A program made the translations under genes and the position numbers. Of a DNA stretch of 18,097 nt, positions 7,304 to 15,886 are shown piece after piece (positions within the stretch are counted from its first letter, which is position 1; every line of letters begins with the position of its first letter). The notes under the pieces are model-generated. The model did no database searches. It saw nothing but the letters and a program-made list of their open reading frames with translations, and had not been told where the DNA came from. Source of the stretch: Granulicella sp. Lineage in GTDB: Bacteria > Acidobacteriota > Terriglobia > Terriglobales > Acidobacteriaceae. The DNA is taken from positions 1-18,097 of the forward strand of contig PKWK01000007.1 in assembly GCA_003133205.1 (NCBI GenBank), in the 5' to 3' direction.

Positions 7304-8497
7304 TTATGGCCGGGCATCACAGTAGAATCGTCCAATGCTCTGGCTCCCCTTAGCCGAATACGAATGAAAGTAAACGAAAAGCCGGTGCCTCTCGTCGGGA
7401 AGATTCCCATACTGCATCGCCGGGGAAAGCGCGCCGCTATTGTGGAACTGCGCGCCGCCGGGCAGCTTGTATTCGAGCAGAGTTACTTCGCCTGTCCAAC
7501 CGGCCTTCAACGCATCCGGCTTGGCGGCCGAGAGCCACACGATGTCCCGCGGCGCTGCTCCGCCCAGCATCTTCGGCTCCTTGGCTACGGTCATTTCGTA
7601 GCGTTTGCTGAGCGGATTGTAGAGCCAGTCGGCATTGTAGTAGGGGCTCCCGAAGCCGAGCGGCTTGCGGTGCTCCCAGTGGATGCCATCCGTGCTGTCG
7701 GCGTAGGAGAGTTCGTTATTCGGCGGCTTTCCCCACCACGCGCCAGCCGTATAGATCATCACCCATTTCTTCGTGCCTCTCACGTATCGCACCGCCGGCT
7801 CCAGCAGTTCGCCCACGCCTTTTGGATAGTTCTCCCATTCGCCGCTGGCCGATAGGATGGGGTTCTCCGGAGCGGGAATTCCAACGCCGTTCTTGATCCC
7901 CCTGAGAATGCCTAGCTTCATCGGATGGCCCGTATAGGGGGACTCGGAATAGCCGGAGTAGTAGAAGACGATTTCGCCGCTGGGGCCGCGGGTTACAGTT
8001 GCCGTCTCCGCGCCGGCGGCGTCCCATCCTCCGGCCGGCGGCGAGGGAATCACCGGAACAGCATTGCCCTGGCCATCGGCCTGCGCGCCCAGTATGTGCC
8101 ATCCCTTCGGGTCCGATGGAAACGTGGTGTATGTCTCGAGCGATGCTCCGGGCGGCAGGTACGCAGAAAAGTACTCCACCGGCCTTCCGGGACCCGGACC
8201 GGCAGCGAAGAACATCCACCACTGGTTGCCGATCAGGATGAGATCCGGGTCACCCACAGCTGCCCATTTCTTTACTCCGTATAGCCCTTTGTCGAGCTTT
8301 GAACCATCGAAGATGACCTGGGCATTTGCATTGCCGCAATTGGTGGAGAAGGGAGCCGCTTGGGACCTCGTGGCGGGGGACTCCTGCGAAAATCCCGGCG
8401 CGCAAGCTGCTCCCAGGCAAAGAATCGCTGCGGCCCGCACAGGCAACGCGAACAGGTTCCAATTACGATTTGCTTTGGGAATCCGGTTCATGAGCAT
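7304..8497 (-). CDS. Secreted beta-propeller glycoside-hydrolase-like protein
   Basis: It encodes 397 residues. M1 (8497) and M3 (8491) are both plausible starts; AAAGG at 8498-8502 suits M3 and AGGA further up suits M1. The N-terminus is a signal peptide (NRIPKANRNW, then FALPVRAAAILCLGAACA, cleavage before ~QESPA). The mature part matches the propeller domain at 413-3475 block for block: STNCGNANAQVIFD, GDPDLILIGNQWW, AYLPPGASLE, FPSDPKGWHILGAQADG, YTAGAWWGKPPN, STDGIHWEHRKPLGF, LSPAMQYGNLPDE, RFYCDA. It lacks the Ig tail. The repeated Trp/Asp-rich strands fit a five-bladed propeller as in GH43/GH32-type enzymes, but no named family is certain. It sits between a GH29 fucosidase and the GH3 remnant on one strand with gaps of 36 and 26 bases, so it is likely co-transcribed and directed at the same glycan. 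Confidence 0.8.
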   Translation of the reverse strand: MLMNRIPKANRNWNLFALPVRAAAILCLGAACAPGFSQESPATRSQAAPFSTNCGNANAQVIFDGSKLDKGLYGVKKWAAVGDPDLILIGNQWWMFFAAGPGPGRPVEYFSAYLPPGASLETYTTFPSDPKGWHILGAQADGQGNAVPVIPSPPAGGWDAAGAETATVTRGPSGEIVFYYSGYSESPYTGHPMKLGILRGIKNGVGIPAPENPILSASGEWENYPKGVGELLEPAVRYVRGTKKWVMIYTAGAWWGKPPNNELSYADSTDGIHWEHRKPLGFGSPYYNADWLYNPLSKRYEMTVAKEPKMLGGAAPRDIVWLSAAKPDALKAGWTGEVTLLEYKLPGGAQFHNSGALSPAMQYGNLPDERHRLFVYFHSYSAKGSQSIGRFYCDARP

Positions 8498-8533
8498 CCT
8501 TTGCTTCCTGCTTTCCCGAAAATGCCTGAATCC

Positions 8534-9916
8534 CTAACCCCAGCCCATCTTCACTTCATCCTGAATCAGCTTGGTAAACGGCTTCACAATGCGCACGGCC
8601 ATCGAATCCTGCACCGGAGCCGTATCGAACTCCGCCACTATGACTGTGATCGGAGCATCCGGAGATTTCTCCGAAAGGCCGGAGAATACCAGGCGGGTGC
8701 CATGGACTTCCGTCTTGACCTCCTTGCCCGTCGCCAGATACTTCGCCGATTTCGGCAGCTTGCTGATTCCGCCAATGGTGTACGAGGAACCCGGCCAGTC
8801 CATCAGATAGATATAGATTGTGTTGCCCTTCTTGCTAAACAGCGCTCCTTCGGCAATCGTGATCTCCGACTTGCCGACCCCGTGCAGTGACTCGCCGTTC
8901 TTTTCAATCCACTTTCCCACCGCTTCCAGGATGCGTACGCTCGGCTCCGGCACCGATCCATCCCCTTTGGGGCCGATATTCAACAGATAATTTCCGCCGT
9001 TCTCACAGCATTGCACCAGGTTCGAAATCAACGTCCGAGGCGACTTCCAGTTGTCATCCGCTGCTCCATAGCCCCAGTGGTCGTTGAGCGTCATGCAACT
9101 CTCCCAATCGCCTTTGGCTGCGTTGATCGACTGCTCGGGCGTCGAAAAGTCGCCGGCCATCCAGCTGCGATTGTTGATCACAATGTCGGGTTGCAGCTCA
9201 AAGACCATCGCATTCAGTTCTGGCGAACGCCATCCCTCCGCATCGAACGGATAAGCGCCGTCATACCAGAGTTCATCTATCTTGCCGTACTCTGTCATCA
9301 ACTGACGCATCTCGGCATGCACGCGATCCACAAAACGCCGTGCCGCTGCGGCGTCGGTCTTGCACGCGGCCCAGTCCGGCGAGTGCCAGTCCATCAACGA
9401 AAAATAGAAACCAACCCGCAAACCTTCCGCCCGCACAGCATCGACATATTCCCGAACCAGATCCCGCCCCGCAGCCTGCTTGGCCGCGTTGTAATCGGTG
9501 AAATGCGAATCGAAAAGGCAAAAACCATCGTGATGTTTGGTAGTCATTACCATGTACTTCATCCCAGCCTGCTTCGCGAGCCGTGCCCACTCCCGCGCTG
9601 CATTCGGGTGAGGATTAAACTGCTTGGCTAACTGCTCGTACTCCGGGATCGGTATATCCTCAATCACCATGACCCACTCGCCCCGGCCAAGAACGCTATA
9701 CAAACCGAAATGGATGAACATTCCGAACTTGGCCTCGCGCCACCAGGCCATGCGGCGCTCATGTCCCGCCGGCCTTTCGTATAGCGAATTAGGCGGTCGT
9801 TCATCCTGATTGCCCGGCTTCGTCTCCTGAGCGCTCGTGGAGGCCGGTGTCGCGGCCCAGCCTGCGCTCAACGCCAGCATCTGTAAACAATCTCTGCGGG
9901 AAATTGCCTGTCCCAT
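8534..9916 (-). CDS. Alpha-L-fucosidase, GH29 family
   Basis: The start at 9916 is chosen because AGGGGTGA lies about 7 bases upstream and the resulting N-terminus (MGQAISRRDCLQMLALSAGW) is a twin-arginine-type signal; the frame itself is open to 9997. Key GH29 motifs: WWREAKFGMFIHFGLYS, then KHHDGFCLFDS and the TDYN segment, then ELWYDGAYP, whose Asp is at the position of the GH29 nucleophile, then NNRSWM and LLNIGPKGDGS. These cover the catalytic TIM barrel, and residues ~365-460 form a small beta domain. The product, 460 residues, would release alpha-L-fucose outside the cytoplasm. It is the first gene of a minus-strand run with the propeller protein and the broken GH3 gene. Opposite it, across a 493-base gap, is the GH95-like gene. 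Confidence 0.9.
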   Translation of the reverse strand: MGQAISRRDCLQMLALSAGWAATPASTSAQETKPGNQDERPPNSLYERPAGHERRMAWWREAKFGMFIHFGLYSVLGRGEWVMVIEDIPIPEYEQLAKQFNPHPNAAREWARLAKQAGMKYMVMTTKHHDGFCLFDSHFTDYNAAKQAAGRDLVREYVDAVRAEGLRVGFYFSLMDWHSPDWAACKTDAAAARRFVDRVHAEMRQLMTEYGKIDELWYDGAYPFDAEGWRSPELNAMVFELQPDIVINNRSWMAGDFSTPEQSINAAKGDWESCMTLNDHWGYGAADDNWKSPRTLISNLVQCCENGGNYLLNIGPKGDGSVPEPSVRILEAVGKWIEKNGESLHGVGKSEITIAEGALFSKKGNTIYIYLMDWPGSSYTIGGISKLPKSAKYLATGKEVKTEVHGTRLVFSGLSEKSPDAPITVIVAEFDTAPVQDSMAVRIVKPFTKLIQDEVKMGWG

Positions 9917-10409
9917 ACATTCACCCCTCTGCAATCCACTGCCTCTGGCGCAATTCTCTGAACTACCACGTTCCAAACTCACGTCGCGACGCGGCATCCG
10001 GTATCCATCGAATTCCGGAATCGCTGCGAAACCTTGGCCCGCGGAAGTGTCAGGTCCAAAGCATGATAGCGCCGGGGATCAGATGCAGTTCCGTCGGCCA
10101 AACGCGCATTTCCTCATCGCTGCCAAAAGCAGGTCGTATCTGCTGAAATCTCCACAAAGGTAATATCATATGATGTCTAGTTATGTCTAAGCATTTCTTT
10201 GGGGACCGTGGCCCGCCCATCTGCGGGGAGTGACGCGGTTCGCCTCCCCAGCGCGCAGGGTAATCGCATGCCCATGCATCGAAGCCGGAATCGTCAAGAT
10301 CGCAGCGCAGCATCAAGTCGAAAGAATATACATATCATCTTTGGATGTTTTATACTCCCAGCCGTTGAGGAACCGTGTCAGTCCGCAGGTCCTTTGAAGC
10401 GAGGTCGAT
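9917..10409. promoter_or_regulatory. Divergent control region between the fucosidase operon and the GH95-like gene
   Basis: This 493-base gap holds no gene I can support. The part near 10160-10200 is AT-rich against a GC-rich background. It contains the perfect palindrome ATCATATGAT (10165-10174), overlapped by two tandem copies of T(G/T)ATGTCTA(G/A) at 10171-10180 and 10181-10190, exactly one helical turn apart. A second AT-rich patch at 10321-10356 ends in TATACT (10351-10356), a possible -10 for the GH95-like gene with no good -35. The repeats could bind a shared sugar-responsive regulator. No regulator gene is next to them. Confidence 0.4.
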
Positions 10410-12893
10410 GTGAAAAAGCGGTTGCTTGGTCTTCCAGGGTCTGTAATGACTTACACCGCATTGGCGGTAGCCAGTTGGGCTCAAACCGGCGCGCCGGGTG
10501 CTTCAACTGCATGGCATGATGGGAAATTCCACTTGGATGTGCCTGGTGTCTTGGGGCGGTCGGCAATTGTCTTAGGCCAGCCGAATCTGAGAGGGAACCA
10601 AGCGATGCCGCTAGGCAATGGCAGCCTGGGCGCGGCAGTGTGGTCGGAGAATGGGCTGACCGCGCAGTTGAACCGGATGGACACCCTGCCTTATCGCTTG
10701 TCGCCGGGTTGGGTGGTGATTCCCGGACTTGCTGCGTTGACAGGTGCGAAGGACTATTCGGGTCGATTGAATCTGTACGAGGGGGAGTTTCAGGAGAGCG
10801 GCGGAGGGATGACAGCGACGGCATATGTGGAGCCGGACACAGATACGCTGATTGTCGACGTGACGGGCGCAAAGCCAAGCGACGAGCAAACGGCGCAGTT
10901 GAAGTTATGGGAACCGCGCAGGTCAACGGCGGCGGCGAAGGGCGCCGTTGGGATGCTCTCATATAGTTGGGTGGACGATATCGATCCCGGAGCGAGTGGA
11001 CGACCCTTTGGAGCGCTGGCGGCGATTACGGCTGTGGGACGGGATGTAACTGCCGTGGTGGCGGACCCGCTAACGGTTACGGTGAAGTTCAAACCGGATG
11101 CACAAGGGCATTTCCGGGTGATTGTGGCTGCTCCGCACTATGACGGAAAGATGGATTCGCTTACCGTGGCGCGGCCGGCGCTCGTGGCCGGCACGGTTGA
11201 GGCGCACAGGAACTGGTGGCACGGATACTGGAAGCGAGCGGCCGCGATCAAGATTACTTCCAAGGATGGGTCGGGCGAATACGTCGAGAATCTGCGGAAT
11301 ATCTATCTGTATTCCGCAGCTGCCGAGAAGGGAGTGGAGTATCCGGGGACGCAGGCCGGGATCGCGGATATGCTTTCTTCCGCGCGAGATAAACACCAGT
11401 GGGACGCAGCAGCTTTCTGGCACTGGAATATACGGATGCAGGTGGCGGCCAATCTGGGGGCTGGCGTTACGGAGCTGAATGACCCCTACTTCAATCTCTA
11501 CCGGGAGAATCTGACGAAGATCGAGAACTGGACTCGGGTGCATATGGATGGCCATTTGGGCTCTTGCGTTCCGGAGACGATGCGGTTCAATGGCCAAGGG
11601 ATCGAATACGAATCGGACTGGCCGAGCCAGTTCACGACGCATTTGTATGCGCGGAATTGCGACGCAACGTTTACTCCATTCTTCAACTCCAGGACGCTTT
11701 CTACAGGTGCGGAAGTAGGTCTCTGGATCTGGCAGCATTATCTGGCGACGGATGACCGCAAGTTTCTAGCAGAAAACTATCCAGTGATGGCTTCGGCGGC
11801 GCGGTTTCTCCTTTCCTACGAGAGGCTCGGCAAGGATGGGCTGCTACATATGGGTCCCTCGAATGCGCATGAGTCGCAATGGGATGTGACAGACCCGACG
11901 ACGGATATTTCGGCCGAACGAGCGTTGTTTCCAGTTGTGGCGCAGGCTGCAAAACTGCTCGGAAGGGATGCGGAACTGGTGACGAAGGTAGAGGCGGCGT
12001 TCAAGAAGATTCCAGAACTGCCGCGAACGGCCATCCCTTCTCCGGTCGTAAAGCTCGGTGAGCCGCTGCAATCCGCTTCCGGAGGGTTGCTGACGGTCTT
12101 GCCGCCCTCGGCAGATGCAGAGGGCAAGGATGTGATTGGGGAGTCGTATGAACCAGAGTCCCCGAATCGGAATGGCGAAAACATCGGTTTGGAGCCGATA
12201 TGGCCTTACGACCTGATTGGCGATACTTCGCCCACGTTTGAGCTGGCCAAGCGGACGTATCAGCATAGGGCTTCGCAAGCCGGTGGGGGTTGGAGTTTCG
12301 ATGCTATTGTAGCGGCGCGTCTGGGGATGGGCAGCGAGGTAAGAGCAGCCGCGCTGAAGACTGTTGAGAAGTCGCTGCTTTGTGTGAATGGCTATGAAGG
12401 ATGCCTGCCGAAGGGATCTTCGATCATTAACGATGAGGAGTTTTATGTGGAGCCGGACGGGGTGATTGCAGACGCGATTCAAGAGGCTCTCGTGCAGGAT
12501 TATGACGGACTGATTCGGATTGCGCCTGCGGTGCCCCCGGGGTGGGATTTTGATGGCAGCGTCTTTGTGCGGGGGAAGACCAAGGTCGATGTACAGGTGA
12601 GAGACGGAACGCCGGCGACAGTGGTGATTGAGTCGGGGACGGCTCAGGTACTGAAGATAAGAAACCCCTGGTCCGGGCAGCGAGTCGATGTCGTCGATGG
12701 ACAGTCGGGCAAGAAAGTGGTGAATGGAGCTTCAGGGGCGGAGATCTCATTTAATGCTCTGGCGGGAGTGAACTATCGGATGGAGAAGCAAGGGCAAGCG
12801 ACGCCGAGTTTTGCGGTTATAAGCGGGGCACCGGCGACTATGGCTAGGAAATGGGGTCCGGCACAGATTGGGATCTTCCCAGCGGCGCATTAG
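10410..12893 (+). CDS. Secreted GH95-like (alpha-L-fucosidase-type) glycoside hydrolase
   Basis: The start is GTG at 10410 with GAGG (10401-10404) 5 bases upstream; the ATG two bases earlier is out of frame. It encodes 827 residues. The N-terminus MKKRLLGLPG plus a hydrophobic stretch ending near ASWAQT is a signal peptide. MPLGNGSLGAAVW at ~65-78 is the N-terminal beta-sandwich signature of GH95 and relatives. An (alpha/alpha)6-type region follows: HWNIRMQVAANLGAG (~340), GAEVGLWIWQHYLATDD (~435), MGPSNAHESQW (~482, Glu at the place of the GH95 catalytic acid) and a C-terminal beta domain. GH95 enzymes remove alpha-1,2-linked fucose or galactose. The usual Asn pair in the NxN strand and the IDGNFG motif are not seen; VEPDGVIADAIQEALV (~680) replaces the latter. 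This may therefore be a divergent or new subgroup. It is divergent to the GH29 operon. Confidence 0.7.
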   Translation: MKKRLLGLPGSVMTYTALAVASWAQTGAPGASTAWHDGKFHLDVPGVLGRSAIVLGQPNLRGNQAMPLGNGSLGAAVWSENGLTAQLNRMDTLPYRLSPGWVVIPGLAALTGAKDYSGRLNLYEGEFQESGGGMTATAYVEPDTDTLIVDVTGAKPSDEQTAQLKLWEPRRSTAAAKGAVGMLSYSWVDDIDPGASGRPFGALAAITAVGRDVTAVVADPLTVTVKFKPDAQGHFRVIVAAPHYDGKMDSLTVARPALVAGTVEAHRNWWHGYWKRAAAIKITSKDGSGEYVENLRNIYLYSAAAEKGVEYPGTQAGIADMLSSARDKHQWDAAAFWHWNIRMQVAANLGAGVTELNDPYFNLYRENLTKIENWTRVHMDGHLGSCVPETMRFNGQGIEYESDWPSQFTTHLYARNCDATFTPFFNSRTLSTGAEVGLWIWQHYLATDDRKFLAENYPVMASAARFLLSYERLGKDGLLHMGPSNAHESQWDVTDPTTDISAERALFPVVAQAAKLLGRDAELVTKVEAAFKKIPELPRTAIPSPVVKLGEPLQSASGGLLTVLPPSADAEGKDVIGESYEPESPNRNGENIGLEPIWPYDLIGDTSPTFELAKRTYQHRASQAGGGWSFDAIVAARLGMGSEVRAAALKTVEKSLLCVNGYEGCLPKGSSIINDEEFYVEPDGVIADAIQEALVQDYDGLIRIAPAVPPGWDFDGSVFVRGKTKVDVQVRDGTPATVVIESGTAQVLKIRNPWSGQRVDVVDGQSGKKVVNGASGAEISFNALAGVNYRMEKQGQATPSFAVISGAPATMARKWGPAQIGIFPAAH

Positions 12894-12931
12894 GAGTTTG
12901 ATTTTCGCTGCTTTGTGGAACGACGCAGATT

Positions 12932-12971
12932 TGGAGTGACTGCCACTCCACCAGATCAGCTTTGAAGCTGA
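12932..12971 (+). terminator. Two hairpins downstream of the GH95-like gene
   Basis: TGGAGTG-ACTGC-CACTCCA (12932-12950, perfect 7-bp stem) is followed 5 bases later by TCAGCTT-TG-AAGCTGA (12956-12971, perfect 7-bp arms). They begin about 40 bases after the stop codon. There is no T-tract, so termination is only suggested by the position. The rest of 12894-13177 holds no gene I can support. Confidence 0.3.
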
Positions 12972-13177
12972 GACCACCCGTCCGATCCTTTCATGGAAGA
13001 AGCGGAACAGCCCCAGGCAATTGAGGGAACGCATGCATTTGAATTGCCCACCGAACTTCCGCTCGCGCGGATGCATTCAAGCAGCCGCTTTCTTTCTGGC
13101 GACATTACGCAGCGGAGGCGTGGTATCCCCCAAAATCTCCCCAATGAGGGCTTGATCTCATTCTCCCTCGGCATGGT

Positions 13178-13897
13178 TTGATGGATAGCTCTATCCTTCA
13201 GTCTGCCGATGGCCAGAGCGCAGGCACCCGATCTTGCCGATCCTCGTGGACCGGTTGCAGGCTGCGCACCTGGTTCTGGAAGGACGGCGTGCGGGATGTT
13301 GAGGCCCAAGACATCTGGCAGAAGACTTGCCAGTACCTCTATTTGCCCCGGTTGAAAGACAGCCATGTCTTCCAAGCCACTCTGGCGGACGGCGCGGGTA
13401 GCCGCGACTACTTCGGTCTCGCGATGGGGAAGCGCGACGATAAGTACCTGTCGTTCAGCTTCGGCGGTAGGCCAGCGATCTACCTCGATGAGACCCTGAT
13501 CATCGAGCCGAAGGTTGCCGCCGAGTATGAAGCGGCAATCAAAGGAGCGGAAGAAGCGAAAGTGCCGGGCGTGGACGGCGTTGCGCCGACCAGTCCGACG
13601 GCTACCCCACAACCCAATGGCCCCGGAGTACCGGGCGCACCGCAAACGGCCCGCTCAACCAAGAAACGCTTCTTTGGGACCACCGGCCTCGACCCAATCC
13701 TCGCAAAGAAAGAGTTTGCGGACGTAGTTGACGAGGTTGTTCAACAGTTCACGACTAAGGTGGGGAGCGAGGTTACCATCACCGTCGAAGTGCAAGCTCG
13801 ATCAGCCGCCGGCTTCGATGAGGGGGTGCAGCGCGCGGTGCGTGAGAACTGCAAGACGCTGAAGTTCAGTTCTTTCGATTTCGAGGCCGAGGATTAG
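13178..13897 (+). pseudogene. DUF499 (anti-phage-associated ATPase family) C-terminal remnant
   Basis: From about 13272 the frame gives WFWKDGVRDVEAQDIW, QYLYLPRLKD, GSRDYFGLAMGK, YLSFSFGG, a Pro-rich linker, then the TTGLDPILAKKEFADVVDEV and VQQF strands and VQRAVRENCKTLKFSSFDF at the end. This is the C-terminal quarter of DUF499 proteins, large (~1000-residue) ATPases found beside DUF1156 methyltransferases in phage-defence islands. The first ~30 residues do not match. The preceding frame instead reads a VDRLQAAHL segment (about 13246-13272), suggesting a small deletion near 13270 and loss of all upstream sequence, including the P-loop. No partner gene (DUF1156, DUF3780 or HerA-like) is present. 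Family recognition is from memory of its motifs. The remnant status is clear from the length. Confidence 0.65.
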
Positions 13898-14098
13898 GAC
13901 GGATCGAAGTTACCGATCGCGACGGGTGGCGGAGAAGGGTGCGTCGCGGGTGATGGCTGCCGGGACGACCCCGGATTGCTACCGGAGCGCTTGCCACTCC
14001 GCGGGGCCGGTTTGGTGGACGCTGGTGGCGGCGCTGCGGGCCGGTGACGCATATTCTTGGGGGAGGGCGGCCCCGTCGATGAGCGGGGTGTACCACCC

Positions 14099-15886
14099 TT
14101 ACCCTAATTCTCGTGACAATTCCTCTAGCTCCCACCCATATCTGTAGGTAGTGGAATGCTCAGGTACCCTCAGGCCCGACGCAATGGCATCTTTGGCCCG
14201 TTCAGGATCACCATTGCGGAGAAAAGTCTTCGCCAATTCTAGGAACTTCTTCTGCCTGACACTGAGCATTAGGGATCTCTTTCCCTCTTGCGAGGCTAGG
14301 TCTTCTGCCCTCTTATATTCGCGACTGCCTGCCTCAATGTCACCCTCCCACAAGAACAGCAGGCCCATAGTCGCTAATGCATGAACTTGATTTGCCGTGT
14401 TTCCGGAAAGTCTTTCTAGAATGGGGCGCGCTTTAGAAGGCTCTCCATTCATGAGGTGCGCATAAGCCAGGTTATTCAGAAGCATCGGATCTTCGCCAAC
14501 CTTCTCTAATCCTTGCTCTAGGATCTCAATTGCCCTGGGGTAATCCCCGCGCCAGTCCGTCAGGAGCCATCCAAAATCTGCGTATGCTTGTACGGGAGGC
14601 GACGGCGTGGCCAAGAGGTCACGGAGGACGCTAATAGCATCTTCATGTCGATTGACATAAACGAGGCAGACTTCTCTTAGGAGCGCAAGATTGGTGGAGG
14701 AGAGCCGGAGTCGAATGACCTTTTCCGTAGCTTCCAGCGCTTCTTGGTACTTTCCTTGTACCAATAGAGCTTTCACCAGATTCTCGTGAGGTATCACGTT
14801 TGCGGCAGGAGCGAACTCGATGGCTCGTGAAATTAGCTCTTCCGCCTGGGCGAATTTGCCTTCAGCCGCATAGAAGGCCCCTATGTTGTTGGTGAACCTC
14901 CCTGCTTCGACCGCGTTTGGCTGCGGCTTCATTTCCTCGACTGTGAGTGCGTCTTGTAAGACGGATCGGGCCTGTCTGAACTGGCGACTTGCAGCGTATG
15001 CATTGGCCAGAAGTTCGCGCCCTTGGATGTCTGACGGACTGCCCTCCAGATAGCGAGAGAGGAGAGAGATAGCGTCCTCGCTTCTCTTTTGTTGCAGGTA
15101 CAGGAGCGCCAATCCGTGCAAGGCTGCGCTGAACTTAGGATTTAGTGCAATGGCCGTTTGAAATGATCGTTCTGCATGCTTCAAATCCTTCGCGATTAGG
15201 AACGCAACAGCCAGGCCCTGATTTAGTTCAGCGGACCGCACATTGTTTCGGAGTGCCCGTCGGAGAACTGCGATTGCCTGATTGGGCTTGTTGAGCTTGA
15301 GTTGAATCATGGCTAGCAAGTAACACGCCGCACTCAAGCTTTCGTCTAGGTCGACTGCCATGTCCAACCATTCTGCCGCAGCTTGAAAATTCGACTTGCG
15401 GAGCGCGATGGAAGCTAGACCTACATAGGGCGTAGGCGTCTTTGGGTAGTTCTTGATTATCTCCCTGAACAAGCGTTCCGATTCGTCGAGTTGCGAAGAT
15501 CTAAAATGTAACGCGGCAAGCAGTGTCAGTGCCGAGAAATCCTTGTTGTCTAGGTCTAGCGCTCTCTGAAGTTCTTGAATCCCTTCTTCGCTGTATCCGC
15601 GATTTGTTAAGGCCAAAGCAAGATTGACCCTTGCGCGAGGGCTTAGCGGAAACTGTGTTGCCTGACGCTTGCACCGTAGGAGAATATCGTCCAGTGTTCT
15701 CTCAACGGATGGAATCGTAGTTTCTTCATTCCTTTCGACAATGGAAACTCTTGCTCCGCCTGCTCCGGGTCTCACTTCGACGGAGTCGTTTACGAAGGGA
15801 ATATCTGCATGTGGTGGCTCCACCAGAAAACGGCGGGGCTGTTGAATCTCCGCGAATTCCTTTGTGTCGACCGAACTGGCGATCAT
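14099..15886 (-). CDS. TPR-repeat protein, third gene of the XRE-kinase-TPR operon
   Basis: It encodes 595 residues with no signal peptide or membrane segment. Residues 1-60 are a low-complexity N-terminal arm. From ~66 on the protein is a string of about fourteen 34-residue tetratricopeptide repeats (for example RARVNLALALTNRGYSEEGI, ALHGLALLYLQQKRSEDAI, NIGAFYAAEGKFAQAEELI, LLNNLAYAHLMNGEPSKA), with the W/L-G-Y-A-F-A-P pattern of TPR helices. TPR arrays bind other proteins. The start ATG overlaps the kinase stop codon (ATGA, 15883-15886), so translation is coupled and the TPR protein is likely the kinase's scaffold, substrate or sensor (inference). The three operon genes look less GC-rich than the hydrolase genes, consistent with a separate origin. 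No closer family was recognised. Confidence 0.85.
   Translation of the reverse strand: MIASSVDTKEFAEIQQPRRFLVEPPHADIPFVNDSVEVRPGAGGARVSIVERNEETTIPSVERTLDDILLRCKRQATQFPLSPRARVNLALALTNRGYSEEGIQELQRALDLDNKDFSALTLLAALHFRSSQLDESERLFREIIKNYPKTPTPYVGLASIALRKSNFQAAAEWLDMAVDLDESLSAACYLLAMIQLKLNKPNQAIAVLRRALRNNVRSAELNQGLAVAFLIAKDLKHAERSFQTAIALNPKFSAALHGLALLYLQQKRSEDAISLLSRYLEGSPSDIQGRELLANAYAASRQFRQARSVLQDALTVEEMKPQPNAVEAGRFTNNIGAFYAAEGKFAQAEELISRAIEFAPAANVIPHENLVKALLVQGKYQEALEATEKVIRLRLSSTNLALLREVCLVYVNRHEDAISVLRDLLATPSPPVQAYADFGWLLTDWRGDYPRAIEILEQGLEKVGEDPMLLNNLAYAHLMNGEPSKARPILERLSGNTANQVHALATMGLLFLWEGDIEAGSREYKRAEDLASQEGKRSLMLSVRQKKFLELAKTFLRNGDPERAKDAIASGLRVPEHSTTYRYGWELEELSRELG

Noticed and set aside
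11070..11738. 222-residue minus-strand frame inside the GH95-like gene
   Set aside because: Arg/Pro/His-rich shadow of a well supported coding frame.
12956..13645. 229-residue minus-strand frame across the DUF499 remnant
   Set aside because: It covers the antisense of recognisable DUF499 motifs and shows no motif of its own. The part at 12956-13180 remains unexplained, but nothing familiar is there.
13926..14147. Plus-strand 73-residue frame after the DUF499 remnant
   Set aside because: It has no ribosome site or known motif and runs into the 3' end of the TPR gene. A partner gene of DUF499 was considered but not recognised.
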